This document shows positions 35,124-43,810 of a stretch of DNA of 64,000 nt, in pieces (position 1 is the stretch's first letter; each line of letters starts with the position of its first letter). The notes under the pieces were generated by a model that made no database searches, was not told the origin of the DNA, and was given only the letters and a program-made list of their open reading frames with translations. This DNA comes from Nocardioides sp. dk884 (lineage in GTDB: Bacteria > Actinomycetota > Actinomycetes > Propionibacteriales > Nocardioidaceae), in NCBI RefSeq assembly GCF_009557055.1, contig NZ_CP045649.1, positions 3,323,501 through 3,387,500 on the forward strand, written 5' to 3'. Position numbers and translations under genes: made by a program.

Positions 35124-36443
35124 ATGGCCGACCACGAGCTCCCCGACTGCGACACCCCAGCTGCCGTGCTGGCGTTCGCACAGTCGCAGCGGGCTGCGGT
35201 GCAGCGGGCGGAGTTCCTGGTCCTGGAAGCCGCTCTGGCGTGGGCGGCGATGCACCCGGCCGAGTCGGTCTCGACGCAGACGCCGACCGTCGGGTGGATC
35301 TTCGCCGAGGTGGCGGTCCCCCTGGGGGGTGAGGGGACGCCGCTGGTCGCGGAGTTCGCGCCGATGGAGCTGGGCGCCGCGCTGGGCATGTCGACCGACG
35401 CGGCCCGTGCGTTGGTCGGGTCCGCGCTCGAGCTCGCGCACCGGTTGCCGCGGACCTGGAAGCAGATGAAGGCAGGCATGGTCCCGGTCTGGAAGGGCCG
35501 CCGCCTCGCGCAGCTGACGTTGAGTCTTCCGCCGGACGGTGCCGAATTCGTGGACCGCCAGCTCGCCGGGACCGTCGGAAAGGTCGGCTGGGCCACCATC
35601 GAGCGGCTCGTCGACCAGGCCCGCGTCACCTTCGACCCCGAGGGTGCCGAGAAGCAGCGCCGCGAGGCCGCCGACGGACGCCGCTTCGACGTGCACACCG
35701 GCGAGGCCACCCACGACGGCACCGTCCGGGTCGAGGGCGAGCTCGACCTCGCCGACGCGCTCGACCTCGACACCGCGATCCGCCAAGGCGCCGGGGAGCT
35801 CGCCGCCCTCGGCTCCACCGAGTCGTTGGACGTCCGCCGCTCGATGGCAGCCGGGGAGCTCGCCCGGCGCCAGCTGGCCTTCGACCTGCGCACCGAGGCG
35901 GGTGCAGGCGGTGACGGCGCCGCGTCAGTGGTGAAGCCCCGGCAGGTCGTCATCCACGTGCACCTGTCGCACGCGGCGATCAGCCGCGACGAGGCCTGCA
36001 TCGCGCACGTCGAGGAGACCCGGTCGATCGTGTCGACCGAGCAGGTCCGCGACTGGTGCGGTGGTGACGCGCAGGTGGTGATCAAGCCGGTCATCGACCT
36101 CGACGCACATCACCACACGGACGCCTACGCGATCCCCGACCGCCTCACCGAGCAGACCCGTGTCACCCAACCGGTGTGCGCCTTCCCATGGTGCGAACGC
36201 CCCGCGCGCCGCTGCGACACCGACCACGTCGTCGCCCACGGCACCGATCCGAGCGGCGGTCCAACCTGCAGCTGCAACCTCGCCCCGCTCTGTCGACAAC
36301 ATCACCGGGCCAAGACCCACACCGCGTGGACCTACGACAAGACCGACGCGGCGACATACCTCTGGCGCTCACCCCACGGGCTCCACCTGGTCAAGCACCT
36401 CGGCACCACCCGCCTCGTCACCGCCCATCCCCCGGACGAGTAG
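35124..36443 (+). CDS. DUF222 / HNH endonuclease (13E12 family)
   Basis: 439 residues. The N-terminal ~300 residues are DUF222, helical and acidic. The C-terminal HNH domain has C-A-F-P-W-C-E-R, the catalytic C-D-T-D-H-V-V-A-H, and N-L-A-P-L-C-R-Q-H-H-R-A-K-T, so both zinc cysteine pairs and the HNH residues are intact. Proteins of this family are multicopy in mycobacteria and Nocardioides and some are induced by DNA damage there. The LexA box upstream supports the same control. The DNA target is unknown. No terminal repeats or transposase flank it. Confidence 0.9.
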   Translation: MADHELPDCDTPAAVLAFAQSQRAAVQRAEFLVLEAALAWAAMHPAESVSTQTPTVGWIFAEVAVPLGGEGTPLVAEFAPMELGAALGMSTDAARALVGSALELAHRLPRTWKQMKAGMVPVWKGRRLAQLTLSLPPDGAEFVDRQLAGTVGKVGWATIERLVDQARVTFDPEGAEKQRREAADGRRFDVHTGEATHDGTVRVEGELDLADALDLDTAIRQGAGELAALGSTESLDVRRSMAAGELARRQLAFDLRTEAGAGGDGAASVVKPRQVVIHVHLSHAAISRDEACIAHVEETRSIVSTEQVRDWCGGDAQVVIKPVIDLDAHHHTDAYAIPDRLTEQTRVTQPVCAFPWCERPARRCDTDHVVAHGTDPSGGPTCSCNLAPLCRQHHRAKTHTAWTYDKTDAATYLWRSPHGLHLVKHLGTTRLVTAHPPDE

Positions 36444-36458
36444 GTCGACCGCCCCGGA

Positions 36459-36482
36459 CCCCGCCAGCACCTGCCGGCGGGG
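36459..36482. terminator. Terminator hairpin between the HNH gene and birA
   Basis: CCCCGCC and GGCGGGG pair across a 10-base loop just after the HNH stop (36443), between two convergent genes. No T-tract. Confidence 0.55.
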
Positions 36483-36515
36483 CCACACCCCTGCGCGGGC
36501 ACAGGACCTGCGCGG

Positions 36516-37334
36516 TCAGGCGGGGCGTACGTGGACGACGTCGCCGGCGCCGACGGCGACCGGGCCGTCGGGGCCCTCGACGAGCAGGCGGCCGGTGTCG
36601 TCGATGTCGGTGGCCCGGCCCAAGAGGGCGGCACCGGAGGGCAGCTCGACGCGGACGTCGCGGCCGAGCGTCACGCACGCCTCGCGGTACGCCGCGCGCA
36701 GGCGCCGCGCTCCCTCCTCGCCGTCGCGCTGCCAGGCCCGGTAGGTCTCCAGCAGGGTGGCGAGCAGGTCGGCGAGCAGGTCGGCGCGGTCGGGCGTCCC
36801 GTGCTCGCCCGCCTCGAGGGCCAACGACGTGGCGGTCGGGACCGGCAGCTCCTCGGCGGCGAGGTCGACGTTGAGCCCGATCCCCACGACGGCGGCCAGT
36901 CCGGTGGGGGTGTCGACGACCTCGACGAGGATGCCGGCGACCTTACGGTCGTCGATCAGCGCGTCGTTGGGCCACTTCACGCCGGCGGCGAACCCGGCTT
37001 CGCGCAGCGTGCGCCCCACGGCGTACCCGGTCAGCAGCGGCAGCCACGGCCAGTCCCGCGGGGGCACCGTCGGGCGCAGCAGCACCGAGACGATCAGCCC
37101 GGAGCGGGCCGGCATCTCCCAGCTGCGGTCGAGACGGCCGCGCCCGGCGCTCTGGTGCTCGGCCACGACGACGAGTCCCTCGCCGGCACCGGCACGCGCC
37201 CGCTCGGCGACGACGGCGTTGGTGGAGGTGGTCTCGTCGAGCACCTCCACGACCAGGTCGAGGCCCCTCGTGCGGGGTCCCACAGCGACCCGGGTCCTGT
37301 CCAGTGGTGGGCGCGCCGACCGAGAAGGAATCAC
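36516..37334 (-). CDS. birA: Biotin-[acetyl-CoA-carboxylase] ligase
   Basis: 272 residues. [29 protein letters not shown] (biotinyl-AMP loop), G-V-K-W-P-N-D-A-L and G-I-G-L-N-V-D are the ligase motifs, with a C-terminal SH3-like domain ([12 protein letters not shown]). No N-terminal DNA-binding domain, so it is a pure ligase. It biotinylates the carrier domains of the alpha subunit (48209) and pyruvate carboxylase (58604). Start uncertain: GTG at 37334 fits a CAATGT box eight bases upstream, while an in-frame GTG at 37355 is also open. Divergent from the carboxylase beta subunit. Confidence 0.9.
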   Translation of the reverse strand: MIPSRSARPPLDRTRVAVGPRTRGLDLVVEVLDETTSTNAVVAERARAGAGEGLVVVAEHQSAGRGRLDRSWEMPARSGLIVSVLLRPTVPPRDWPWLPLLTGYAVGRTLREAGFAAGVKWPNDALIDDRKVAGILVEVVDTPTGLAAVVGIGLNVDLAAEELPVPTATSLALEAGEHGTPDRADLLADLLATLLETYRAWQRDGEEGARRLRAAYREACVTLGRDVRVELPSGAALLGRATDIDDTGRLLVEGPDGPVAVGAGDVVHVRPA

Positions 37335-37340
37335 GGGCAC

Positions 37341-37347
37341 TACATTG
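37341..37347. promoter_or_regulatory. Overlapping divergent -10 elements of birA and the carboxylase beta subunit
   Basis: TACATT (37341-37346) read forward can serve the beta-subunit gene (start 37389, 43 bases on). The overlapping CAATGT on the other strand (37347-37342) is eight bases before the birA GTG at 37334. Only one polymerase could occupy the site at a time. Confidence 0.4.
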
Positions 37348-37388
37348 GCCCACACCCTGCACGGACGCCAGCGAGGAGATCAGGACCA

Positions 37389-39008
37389 GTGAGCGCACAA
37401 CCCGGCGAAGGCACCGACGTCCCCACGGATATCGATATCCACACGACGAGCGGCAAGCTGGCGGACCTCGAGCGCCGCATCGACGAGGCGGTCCACGCCG
37501 GATCGGCCGCGGCCGTCGAGAAGCAGCACGCCAAGGGACGCCTGACCGCCCGCGAGCGCGTCGCGCTGCTCTTCGACGAGGGCTCCTTCGTCGAGATCGA
37601 CGAGCTGGCCCGGCACCGCTCCACCGCCTTCGGCCTGGAGAAGACCCGCCCCTACGGCGACGGCGTCGTCATCGGCTACGGCACGGTCAACGGCCGCCAG
37701 GTCTGCGCGTTCTCCCAGGACTTCACCGTCTTCGGCGGCTCGCTGGGCGAGGTCTACGGCGAGAAGATCACCAAGATCATGGACCTGGCGATCAAGACCG
37801 GCTCGCCGCTGGTCGGCATCAACGAGGGCGCCGGCGCCCGCATCCAGGAGGGCGTCGTCTCCCTGGGCCTGTACGGCGAGATCTTCAAGCGCAACGTGCA
37901 CGCCTCGGGCGTCATCCCGCAGATCAGCCTGATCATGGGCAACTGCGCCGGCGGGCACGTCTACTCCCCCGCGGTCACCGACTTCACCGTGATGGTCGAC
38001 CAGACCTCCGGCATGTTCATCACCGGTCCCGACGTCATCAAGACCGTCACCGGCGAGGACGTCACGATGGAGGACCTCGGCGGCGCCCGGACCCACAACA
38101 CCAAGTCCGGCAACGCGCACTACATGGCCTCCGACGAGGAGGACGCCATCGAGTACGTCAAGGCGCTGCTGTCCTACCTGCCGCAGAACAACCTCGATGA
38201 GCTCCCGTCGTACGACGAGGTGGCCGACCTCGAGGTCAGCGACCTGGACCGCTCCCTCGACACGATCATCCCGGACTCCCCGAACCAGCCCTACGACATG
38301 CACGAGGTCGTGCGGGCGATCGTCGACGACGAGGACTTCCTCGAGGTCCAGGAGCTGTTCGCGCCCAACATCATCGTCGGCTTCGGCCGCGTGGAGGGCC
38401 GCCCGGTCGGCGTCGTCGCCAACCAGCCGATGCAGTTCGCCGGCTGCCTCGACATCGACGCCTCCGAGAAGGCCGCGCGCTTCGTGCGCTTCTGCGACGC
38501 CTTCAACATCCCGGTGCTCACCTTCGTCGACGTCCCGGGCTTCCTGCCGGGCACCGACCAGGAGTGGAACGGCATCATCCGCCGCGGCGCCAAGCTGATC
38601 TACGCCTACGCCGAGGCAACCGTCCCGCTGGTCACGATCATCACCCGCAAGGCCTACGGCGGCGCGTACGACGTGATGGCGTCCAAGCACCTCGGCGCGG
38701 ACATGAACATCGCCTGGCCGACCGCCCAGATCGCGGTCATGGGCGCCCAGGGCGCGGCCAACATCATCCACCGCAAGACCCTCAAGGCCGTCGAGGCCGC
38801 AGGCGGCGACGTGGAGGCCAAGCGCGCCCAGCTGATCGAGGAGTACGAGACCACGCTGGCCAACCCCTACATCGCGGCCGAGCGCGGCTACGTCGACGCG
38901 GTCATCGCGCCCCACGAGACCCGCTCCGAGGTGGTCCGCTCGCTGCGGCTGCTGCGCTCCAAGCGCGAGACGCTGCCGGCCAAGAAGCACGGGAACATCC
39001 CGCTGTGA
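37389..39008 (+). CDS. accD5: Acyl-CoA carboxylase beta subunit (propionyl-/acetyl-CoA carboxyltransferase)
   Basis: 539 residues. Two crotonase-like carboxyltransferase halves are present: [10 protein letters not shown] and [13 protein letters not shown] (N half, CoA side), [21 protein letters not shown] and [10 protein letters not shown] (C half, biotin side). It moves CO2 from biotin to propionyl- or acetyl-CoA. Asp within TFVDVPG at the selectivity position fits propionyl preference, as in AccD5/PccB, but is not proof. GTG start with AGGAG. Coupled to the epsilon subunit by a GTGA overlap. The biotinylated alpha subunit is encoded at 48209. Confidence 0.94.
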   Translation: MSAQPGEGTDVPTDIDIHTTSGKLADLERRIDEAVHAGSAAAVEKQHAKGRLTARERVALLFDEGSFVEIDELARHRSTAFGLEKTRPYGDGVVIGYGTVNGRQVCAFSQDFTVFGGSLGEVYGEKITKIMDLAIKTGSPLVGINEGAGARIQEGVVSLGLYGEIFKRNVHASGVIPQISLIMGNCAGGHVYSPAVTDFTVMVDQTSGMFITGPDVIKTVTGEDVTMEDLGGARTHNTKSGNAHYMASDEEDAIEYVKALLSYLPQNNLDELPSYDEVADLEVSDLDRSLDTIIPDSPNQPYDMHEVVRAIVDDEDFLEVQELFAPNIIVGFGRVEGRPVGVVANQPMQFAGCLDIDASEKAARFVRFCDAFNIPVLTFVDVPGFLPGTDQEWNGIIRRGAKLIYAYAEATVPLVTIITRKAYGGAYDVMASKHLGADMNIAWPTAQIAVMGAQGAANIIHRKTLKAVEAAGGDVEAKRAQLIEEYETTLANPYIAAERGYVDAVIAPHETRSEVVRSLRLLRSKRETLPAKKHGNIPL

Positions 39009-39238
39009 GCGGCGCCGACGCCGGCACCCCGGAGCCGGCCCGCCCGGCCCTGCGGGTGGTCAACCCCGACGCCACCCCGGAGGAGATCGCGGCGCTGGTC
39101 GCCGTCTTCTCCTCCCTCGGCACCAGCGCGCCGGCCCCCCGACGCGCGGTCTCGGCCTGGGCCGCCCCGGAGCGGGCGACCCGTCGTCCACTGTCGTCCG
39201 GCCTCGGCGGCTGGCGCGCCAGCGGGCTGCCCCGCTAG
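39005..39238 (+). CDS. accE: Acyl-CoA carboxylase epsilon subunit
   Basis: 77 residues. [20 protein letters not shown] is the conserved core of the small epsilon subunits of actinobacterial acyl-CoA carboxylases, which raise the activity of the alpha-beta complex. The C-terminus W-A-A-P-E-R...W-R-A-S-G-L-P-R is also typical (binding tail). GTG at 39005 overlaps the stop of the beta subunit gene. Small, but position and pattern make the call firm. Confidence 0.88.
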   Translation: MSGADAGTPEPARPALRVVNPDATPEEIAALVAVFSSLGTSAPAPRRAVSAWAAPERATRRPLSSGLGGWRASGLPR

Positions 39239-39402
39239 ACCAGCGCGCCCCACGCGACGCTCGGCTCGAGGCGCCGGAGCGGAGAACCACTGTCTCTTGA
39301 GGAGATCTTGGGCATTCCGACCCGGCGCCTTGAGCCACCGCCGCCACACTCGAAGCCGAGCAGCACGCGGCGCACCGCGAGCACGACCGACGGGAGCACC
39401 GC

Positions 39403-40893
39403 GTGGAACCTCGCCACGGGACCGACCACACCTCGCCTACCGCCCTCATCCGGGACGCCGAGAACCCCTACGTCCGCACCCTCGACCCGCACCTCGCGGC
39501 GTACGCCGATGAGTTCCTCGAGCGCGTCGACGAGCTGCCGACGTACCGCCCCACCATCGGGTGCGTCATCCCGGCCTACAACGAGGGCGAGACCATCGCC
39601 GGCGTCCTGGACTCGCTGCTGATGCAGACCCGGATCCCGGACGCGATCCACGTCATCGTCAACAACACCACTGACGACTCCGTCGAGATCGCCGGGCACT
39701 ACGCCGGACCGCACACCCGCACCACTGCGGACGGTGAGCAGTCGACGGTCATCTACGTCCACGACATCGGCAAGAACCCCGACAAGAAGGTCGGGGCGCT
39801 GAACTACGGCTACTCCCTCGTCGAGCACATGGACTACCTGCTCGGCGTCGACGGCGACACCACCCCGGAGCCCGACGCCGTGGAGCACCTGATCAACGAG
39901 ATCGCCAGCGACGACCGCATCGGCGGCATCTCGGCGATCTACTCCATCGACGACTCCGCGCTCACGGGCCCGATGTCGAAGTTCCTCATCGCCGGCCAGC
40001 GCGCCCAGTTCGCGGCGTTCAACATGCAGAACCTGCTCAAGGGCCGCAACATGGCGGTGCTGGGCGGGCAGTTCTCGATCTTCTCCACCCAGGCGCTGCG
40101 CGACGTGCTCAAGGACAGCCACCAGCGCACGCCGTGGGTCAACGACTCCGAGGTCGAGGACTCGCTGCTCTCCCTGCAGATCAAGTCGGCCGGCTACCTG
40201 ACCAAGATCTCCGCGCACGCGCGCGCCCACGTCGGCGGCATGAGCACGCTGCGCTCGCTCGACGCGCAGCAGGTGAAGTGGAACTTCGGCGCCATCGACC
40301 TGATGTGGCCCGGCCAGCGCGGCGACACCCGGGGCCAGCCGTTCCACCCGAACCTGCGGCTGCGCTGGTTCGAGCACATGTCGATGGTGCTCAACATGGT
40401 CACCCGGCTGATGTTCTTCCTGCTCGTGATCGCCGCTGTCTCCATCGACGCGTTCGTCTTCCGGGCCTGGTGGCTGATCCCGCCGCTCGCCGCGGTCCTG
40501 CTCAACCTGCGCGTCGCGCACTCGATGAAGTTCAGGAACAAGCGCGACTACCTGTTCGCCCTGCTCATCGCTCCCGCCGAGTTCTACATGCTGATCCGGA
40601 TGGGTCACTTCGTGCGGGCCTGGCTGAAGTTCTTCAGCCGCCAGCAGACCGACAACTGGGCGGCCCAGGCCAAGGCGGAGCGCGGCAAGGGCGCCGCCTG
40701 GATGTACCCGTTCCTCGCCCTCGCCGTGATGTTCGTCGGGTTCGGCGCGGTGTGGAACTACGCCCCGATCCCGATGGAGACCAAGTCCGAGATCCTCGCG
40801 GTCGGCTGGCCCATCCTCGGCATCATCACGATCGTGCAGACCGTCTGGATGGCACTCAAGGCCATGCGTCCCTACCGCGGCTTCCAGGCCTGA
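39403..40893 (+). CDS. Membrane-bound processive family 2 glycosyltransferase
   Basis: 496 residues. GT-A fold with CVIPAYNEGETI, DGD at 150-152, E-D at 252-253 (catalytic base) and QQVKW at 289-293, the Q-x-x-R/K-W of cellulose, hyaluronan and poly-GlcNAc synthases. About four membrane helices lie in the C-terminal part, one pair following M-V-L-N-M-V-T-R-L. It would polymerise and export a beta-linked glycan. The long upstream gap (39239-39402) shows no clear promoter; GGGAG precedes the GTG start. A lipoprotein gene follows at once, a GH6 enzyme lies nearby. Donor sugar unknown. Confidence 0.83.
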   Translation: MEPRHGTDHTSPTALIRDAENPYVRTLDPHLAAYADEFLERVDELPTYRPTIGCVIPAYNEGETIAGVLDSLLMQTRIPDAIHVIVNNTTDDSVEIAGHYAGPHTRTTADGEQSTVIYVHDIGKNPDKKVGALNYGYSLVEHMDYLLGVDGDTTPEPDAVEHLINEIASDDRIGGISAIYSIDDSALTGPMSKFLIAGQRAQFAAFNMQNLLKGRNMAVLGGQFSIFSTQALRDVLKDSHQRTPWVNDSEVEDSLLSLQIKSAGYLTKISAHARAHVGGMSTLRSLDAQQVKWNFGAIDLMWPGQRGDTRGQPFHPNLRLRWFEHMSMVLNMVTRLMFFLLVIAAVSIDAFVFRAWWLIPPLAAVLLNLRVAHSMKFRNKRDYLFALLIAPAEFYMLIRMGHFVRAWLKFFSRQQTDNWAAQAKAERGKGAAWMYPFLALAVMFVGFGAVWNYAPIPMETKSEILAVGWPILGIITIVQTVWMALKAMRPYRGFQA

Positions 40894-40922
40894 CCGCGCG
40901 TCTCTCCCACCGAAGGATCTCT

Positions 40923-41645
40923 GTGCAGACCCGTTCTCGCCGCATGCGCGCCACGTCGTACTCCGTCTTGATGGGCGTGCTCGTCCTCCTGCTCTCCTCG
41001 TGCGCGGTCTGGGACGCGCTCGCGCCGGACGACGAGCCGGTGCCCACCGCCGCACCATCCGCTGTCGAGAAGATGTTCGACTCCCAGTTCACCCGGGACG
41101 GGACCTTCCAGTCCCACATCGACGTCAACGGGGTGGACTTCGTCTACACGTTGTGGCCCACCAAGTCGACGCCGCGCACCAACGAGTGGTTCCCGCGCGG
41201 GGACAAGTTCTTCTCCTTCACCTTCCAGGCCTACGACCTCGACCGCCGTCTGCGCGACCCGTTCGCCACCAAGCGCAAGGTCTACCTCGACCGGATCAAG
41301 GTGACCTCGCGGACCACGACCGTCGGCAACGGGCGCGCGCAGCGGCCCTACCGCCTCGATGCCTCGGCCCGCGCGATCACCTTCGACCCCGAGCCGGTGG
41401 CGACCGAGCGGGGCATGCTGATCACCTCGCCGAAGGGCGCCTTCGAGCTGCGTAACCAGCGGATCGGCCCGATGTCGCTCGACACCCGCGGCCTCACGCT
41501 CAGCTTCACCGCGACGGTGTGGATCCAGGAGGAGGCCGGCAGCGAGTCCTTCTACAAGAAGGAGATCAAGCAGAACGTCCCGATCGCGATCTTCGAGTCC
41601 ACGCAGCGCACCCAGGTCACCCGGATCCCGACCAACGCCAACTGA
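40923..41645 (+). CDS. Uncharacterised secreted lipoprotein next to the GT2 gene
   Basis: 240 residues. An N-terminal helix ends in the lipobox L-S-S-C. The body is beta-rich (DVNGVDFVYTLWPTKSTPRT, GDKFFSFTFQAYDLDRRLRD, L-T-L-S-F-T-A-T-V-W-I-Q-E-E) with no recognised domain. AAGGA precedes the GTG at 40923. Thirty bases after the glycosyltransferase stop, hence probably one operon and a role with the exported glycan, inferred from position only. A strong hairpin follows. Confidence 0.68.
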   Translation: MQTRSRRMRATSYSVLMGVLVLLLSSCAVWDALAPDDEPVPTAAPSAVEKMFDSQFTRDGTFQSHIDVNGVDFVYTLWPTKSTPRTNEWFPRGDKFFSFTFQAYDLDRRLRDPFATKRKVYLDRIKVTSRTTTVGNGRAQRPYRLDASARAITFDPEPVATERGMLITSPKGAFELRNQRIGPMSLDTRGLTLSFTATVWIQEEAGSESFYKKEIKQNVPIAIFESTQRTQVTRIPTNAN

Positions 41646-41652
41646 CCCGGTC

Positions 41653-41694
41653 CCGCAGCGCTCCGCCCCACGGGCTCGGGGCGAAGCGCTGCGG
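41653..41694. terminator. Bidirectional terminator hairpin
   Basis: CCGCAGCGCT pairs with AGCGCTGCGG, with an inner GCCCC/GGGGC stem; it stands between the lipoprotein stop (41645) and the convergent response regulator stop (41702). Confidence 0.7.
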
Positions 41695-41701
41695 TGACGC
41701 C

Positions 41702-42676
41702 TCAGACCGGCTCGGCCATCCGGTAGCCGACGCCGCGCACCGTCTCGATGTAACGGGGCGTGGCACCGTCGTCACCGAGCTTGCGACGCAGGCTCGCGAT
41801 GTGGATCTCGACCGCTCGCTTGTCCGCCTCGTTGACGAAGTACGTCGTGACGTACTGCTCGCCGCGCATCGCCAGGACCAGGTCGGCCTTGCTGCGGACC
41901 CGTCGACCGGTCCGCAGCAGCGAGACCAGCAGGTCGAGCTCGGCGGAGGTCACCTCGACGGTGACGCCCTTGACGGTCACGGCCCCGGTCTCGAGGTTGA
42001 GCGCGAGGTCTGCGAAGCGGACCCAGCCATCCTGGGCCGGCGGCGCAGGCGGCGCGACAGTGGTGCTGGGGGCCGGGGCCGCCACCGGGGCGACGCTCGC
42101 CACGGGGACGGGGACGGGGACGGGGGCGGCAGGGACGGGGGCGACGGTGGCGGTGGCCTGGGCGCCGGCGAGCGGCGCGAGCGGGCTGCCCCGGCCGAGG
42201 TCGAGCGCGGCCTGGGCGGCCCACGTGAGCTCCACGACCGGCTCCGGCTCGACCGCGGGCGGGCTCGGCGCCCAGCTGGTCGGGACCTCCTGGCGAGTTC
42301 GCGGCCGGCGGAGCATCGAGTCGGCGCGGGCCCGCAGCTCACGCGGGCGGAACGGCTTGACCAGGTAGTCGTCGGCGCCGACCTCGAAGCCCTGCACGAC
42401 GTCGATCTCGTCGGCGAGGGCGGTGATCATGATCAGGTAGGTGTTGCTGAACTCGCGCAGCCGCTTGGCGACCGCGAAACCGTCCATGCCGGGCATGTTG
42501 ACGTCGAGGGTCGTCAGCAGCGGATTGTGCCGACGCACCGCCTCGACGCCGTCGGGCCCGTCCTGGGCCACGATGGTGCGAAACCCCGACTGGGTCAGCA
42601 CGATGTCGATCAGGTCTCGCACGTCCGGATCATCCTCGATGATCACGGCCGTCCAGTCGGCGTCTCCCCCAGTCAT
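41702..42676 (-). CDS. OmpR-family response regulator with long Pro/Ala linker
   Basis: 324 residues. A receiver domain (E14, D15, phosphoacceptor D58 in TTLDVNMPGMDG, Y-L-V-K-P-F) is followed by a ~95-residue linker rich in Pro, Ala and Val. The winged-helix domain then ends V-R-G-V-G-Y-R-M-A-E-P. The linker is much longer than the usual 10-15 residues. No sensor kinase is adjacent. It lies between the GT2-lipoprotein pair and the GH6 gene and may control them. ATG at 42676, TAGGCT (42688-42683) seven bases upstream. Confidence 0.85.
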   Translation of the reverse strand: MTGGDADWTAVIIEDDPDVRDLIDIVLTQSGFRTIVAQDGPDGVEAVRRHNPLLTTLDVNMPGMDGFAVAKRLREFSNTYLIMITALADEIDVVQGFEVGADDYLVKPFRPRELRARADSMLRRPRTRQEVPTSWAPSPPAVEPEPVVELTWAAQAALDLGRGSPLAPLAGAQATATVAPVPAAPVPVPVPVASVAPVAAPAPSTTVAPPAPPAQDGWVRFADLALNLETGAVTVKGVTVEVTSAELDLLVSLLRTGRRVRSKADLVLAMRGEQYVTTYFVNEADKRAVEIHIASLRRKLGDDGATPRYIETVRGVGYRMAEPV

Positions 42677-42682
42677 GGCTGG

Positions 42683-42688
42683 AGCCTA
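42683..42688 (-). promoter_or_regulatory. -10 element of the response regulator gene
   Basis: TAGGCT on the minus strand ending seven bases before the ATG at 42676; leaderless spacing. Confidence 0.5.
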
Positions 42689-42730
42689 GCAACGCAAACG
42701 GCCACCGCCGTTTCCAACCGACAGGCGCGG

Positions 42731-43723
42731 TCACCACCCGGTGCGCGCCGCCATCTCGAGCGTCTGCTCCGCCCAGAAGTCACCTGCCGGTGGGCCGTCG
42801 TTGCAGGTGCCGTCGCTCTCGCCTGGAGGCTTCACCCACAGGTAGGCATCGAGCCCGCCTTCGCCGCTCACCAGCCCGGGCTCGAGGCCGAACGCTCGCC
42901 CGCCCGGGTTGCACCACTCCTCACTGGCGCCGAGGCCGTTGCGCCCCCGATCGAGGACATAGTGCGCGCCGTCGAGCAGCGTGCTCAGCCGCTCGGCGTA
43001 CGCGATCTCGTCCTCGTCGCGCTGGTAGTTCGACACGTTGGTCGCGAAGCCGCGCACCTGGTCGATCCCTGCGTCGGTGAGCAGAGCCGCCATGTCGTGG
43101 GGCGCCAGCCAGTGCGAGTGGCCGCCGTCCAGGTACGTCGCGACTCCTGCCTCGGCGAGCACGTCCACCGCCCCGCCCACCAGCTCGACGCGCCGGTCGG
43201 GGTCCTGGCACTCGCTTGCGGAGGCGAGGGCATCGGGCTCCAGGACCACGACGGCGAGCTCCCCGGAGGCCGCGGCGTCGGCGATCTCCTGCACCCAGTC
43301 CAGATACCCGGACGCGTCCAGACCGCCGGCCGAGTACCCCCCGGAGCAGTCGCGGTCCGGGATCCCGTACACCACCAGGACGGGCAGCCGATCCGCGTCG
43401 TCGCCCGCGCGGACGATCCCCTCGACGTACTCCCCCACCTGGTCGGGAGGGGTGCGCTCGGGGGTCAGCCAGATGGCCTGCGGCACCTCCGCCAGGCGAC
43501 CGAAGACCTCTGCGCCCCGGGTGTCGCCGGCCTGCTCGGCCGCCGCGGCTGCCTGGGCGGTGCGCGAGCCGGTGTCGACCAACAGGGCACGGGCGGCGAA
43601 CGCGTTGTCGGTCCTGGGATCCAGACCCTCGTCCCCACACCCGGAGACCAGCAACGACCCAGCCAGGACGCCTGCCAGAACCAACGAGCGCACGGGTCCG
43701 GCGGGGCGCCCACTGAGCTTCAC
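42731..43723 (-). CDS. Glycoside hydrolase family 6 lipoprotein (cellulase-like)
   Basis: 330 residues. Lipobox L-L-V-S-G-C with Cys29, then the GH6 barrel: VVYGIPDRDCSGGYSAGG (D125), VVVLEPDAL (acid D164), Y-L-D-G-G-H-S, G-F-A-T-N-V-S-N-Y, D-R-G-R-N-G, W-C-N-P-G-G-R-A-F-G and YLWVKPPGESDG. These are the motifs of endoglucanases and cellobiohydrolases that cut beta-1,4-glucan with inversion. The catalytic domain is short and has no cellulose-binding module. Near the GT2 gene, its likely job is trimming or editing a self-made beta-glucan, as CslZ does in Streptomyces. Leaderless-type promoter. Confidence 0.86.
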   Translation of the reverse strand: MKLSGRPAGPVRSLVLAGVLAGSLLVSGCGDEGLDPRTDNAFAARALLVDTGSRTAQAAAAAEQAGDTRGAEVFGRLAEVPQAIWLTPERTPPDQVGEYVEGIVRAGDDADRLPVLVVYGIPDRDCSGGYSAGGLDASGYLDWVQEIADAAASGELAVVVLEPDALASASECQDPDRRVELVGGAVDVLAEAGVATYLDGGHSHWLAPHDMAALLTDAGIDQVRGFATNVSNYQRDEDEIAYAERLSTLLDGAHYVLDRGRNGLGASEEWCNPGGRAFGLEPGLVSGEGGLDAYLWVKPPGESDGTCNDGPPAGDFWAEQTLEMAARTGW

Positions 43724-43729
43724 GGCGCC

Positions 43730-43735
43730 ATCATG
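43730..43735 (-). promoter_or_regulatory. -10 element of the GH6 gene
   Basis: CATGAT on the minus strand ending seven bases before the GTG at 43723. Confidence 0.4.
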
Positions 43736-43797
43736 CCCGGTCTCGGGGGCGGGTGGAGCACTGCGACAACATCACCGGACGACGGCGAGCGCGCTGC

Positions 43798-43803
43798 TAG
43801 CGT
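43798..43803 (+). promoter_or_regulatory. -10 element of the TetR gene
   Basis: TAGCGT, last T eight bases before the GTG at 43811, which it selects over the ATG at 43823. Confidence 0.5.
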
Positions 43804-43810
43804 GCCGAGC

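Noticed and set aside
35124-36443. HNH/DUF222 gene as part of a mobile element
   Set aside because: The family is multicopy, but there are no inverted ends, target duplications or transposase genes here.
39239-39402. Nucleotide-sensing riboswitch before the glycosyltransferase
   Set aside because: No recognisable ydaO or GEMM consensus or strong nested hairpins; only scattered short inverted repeats.
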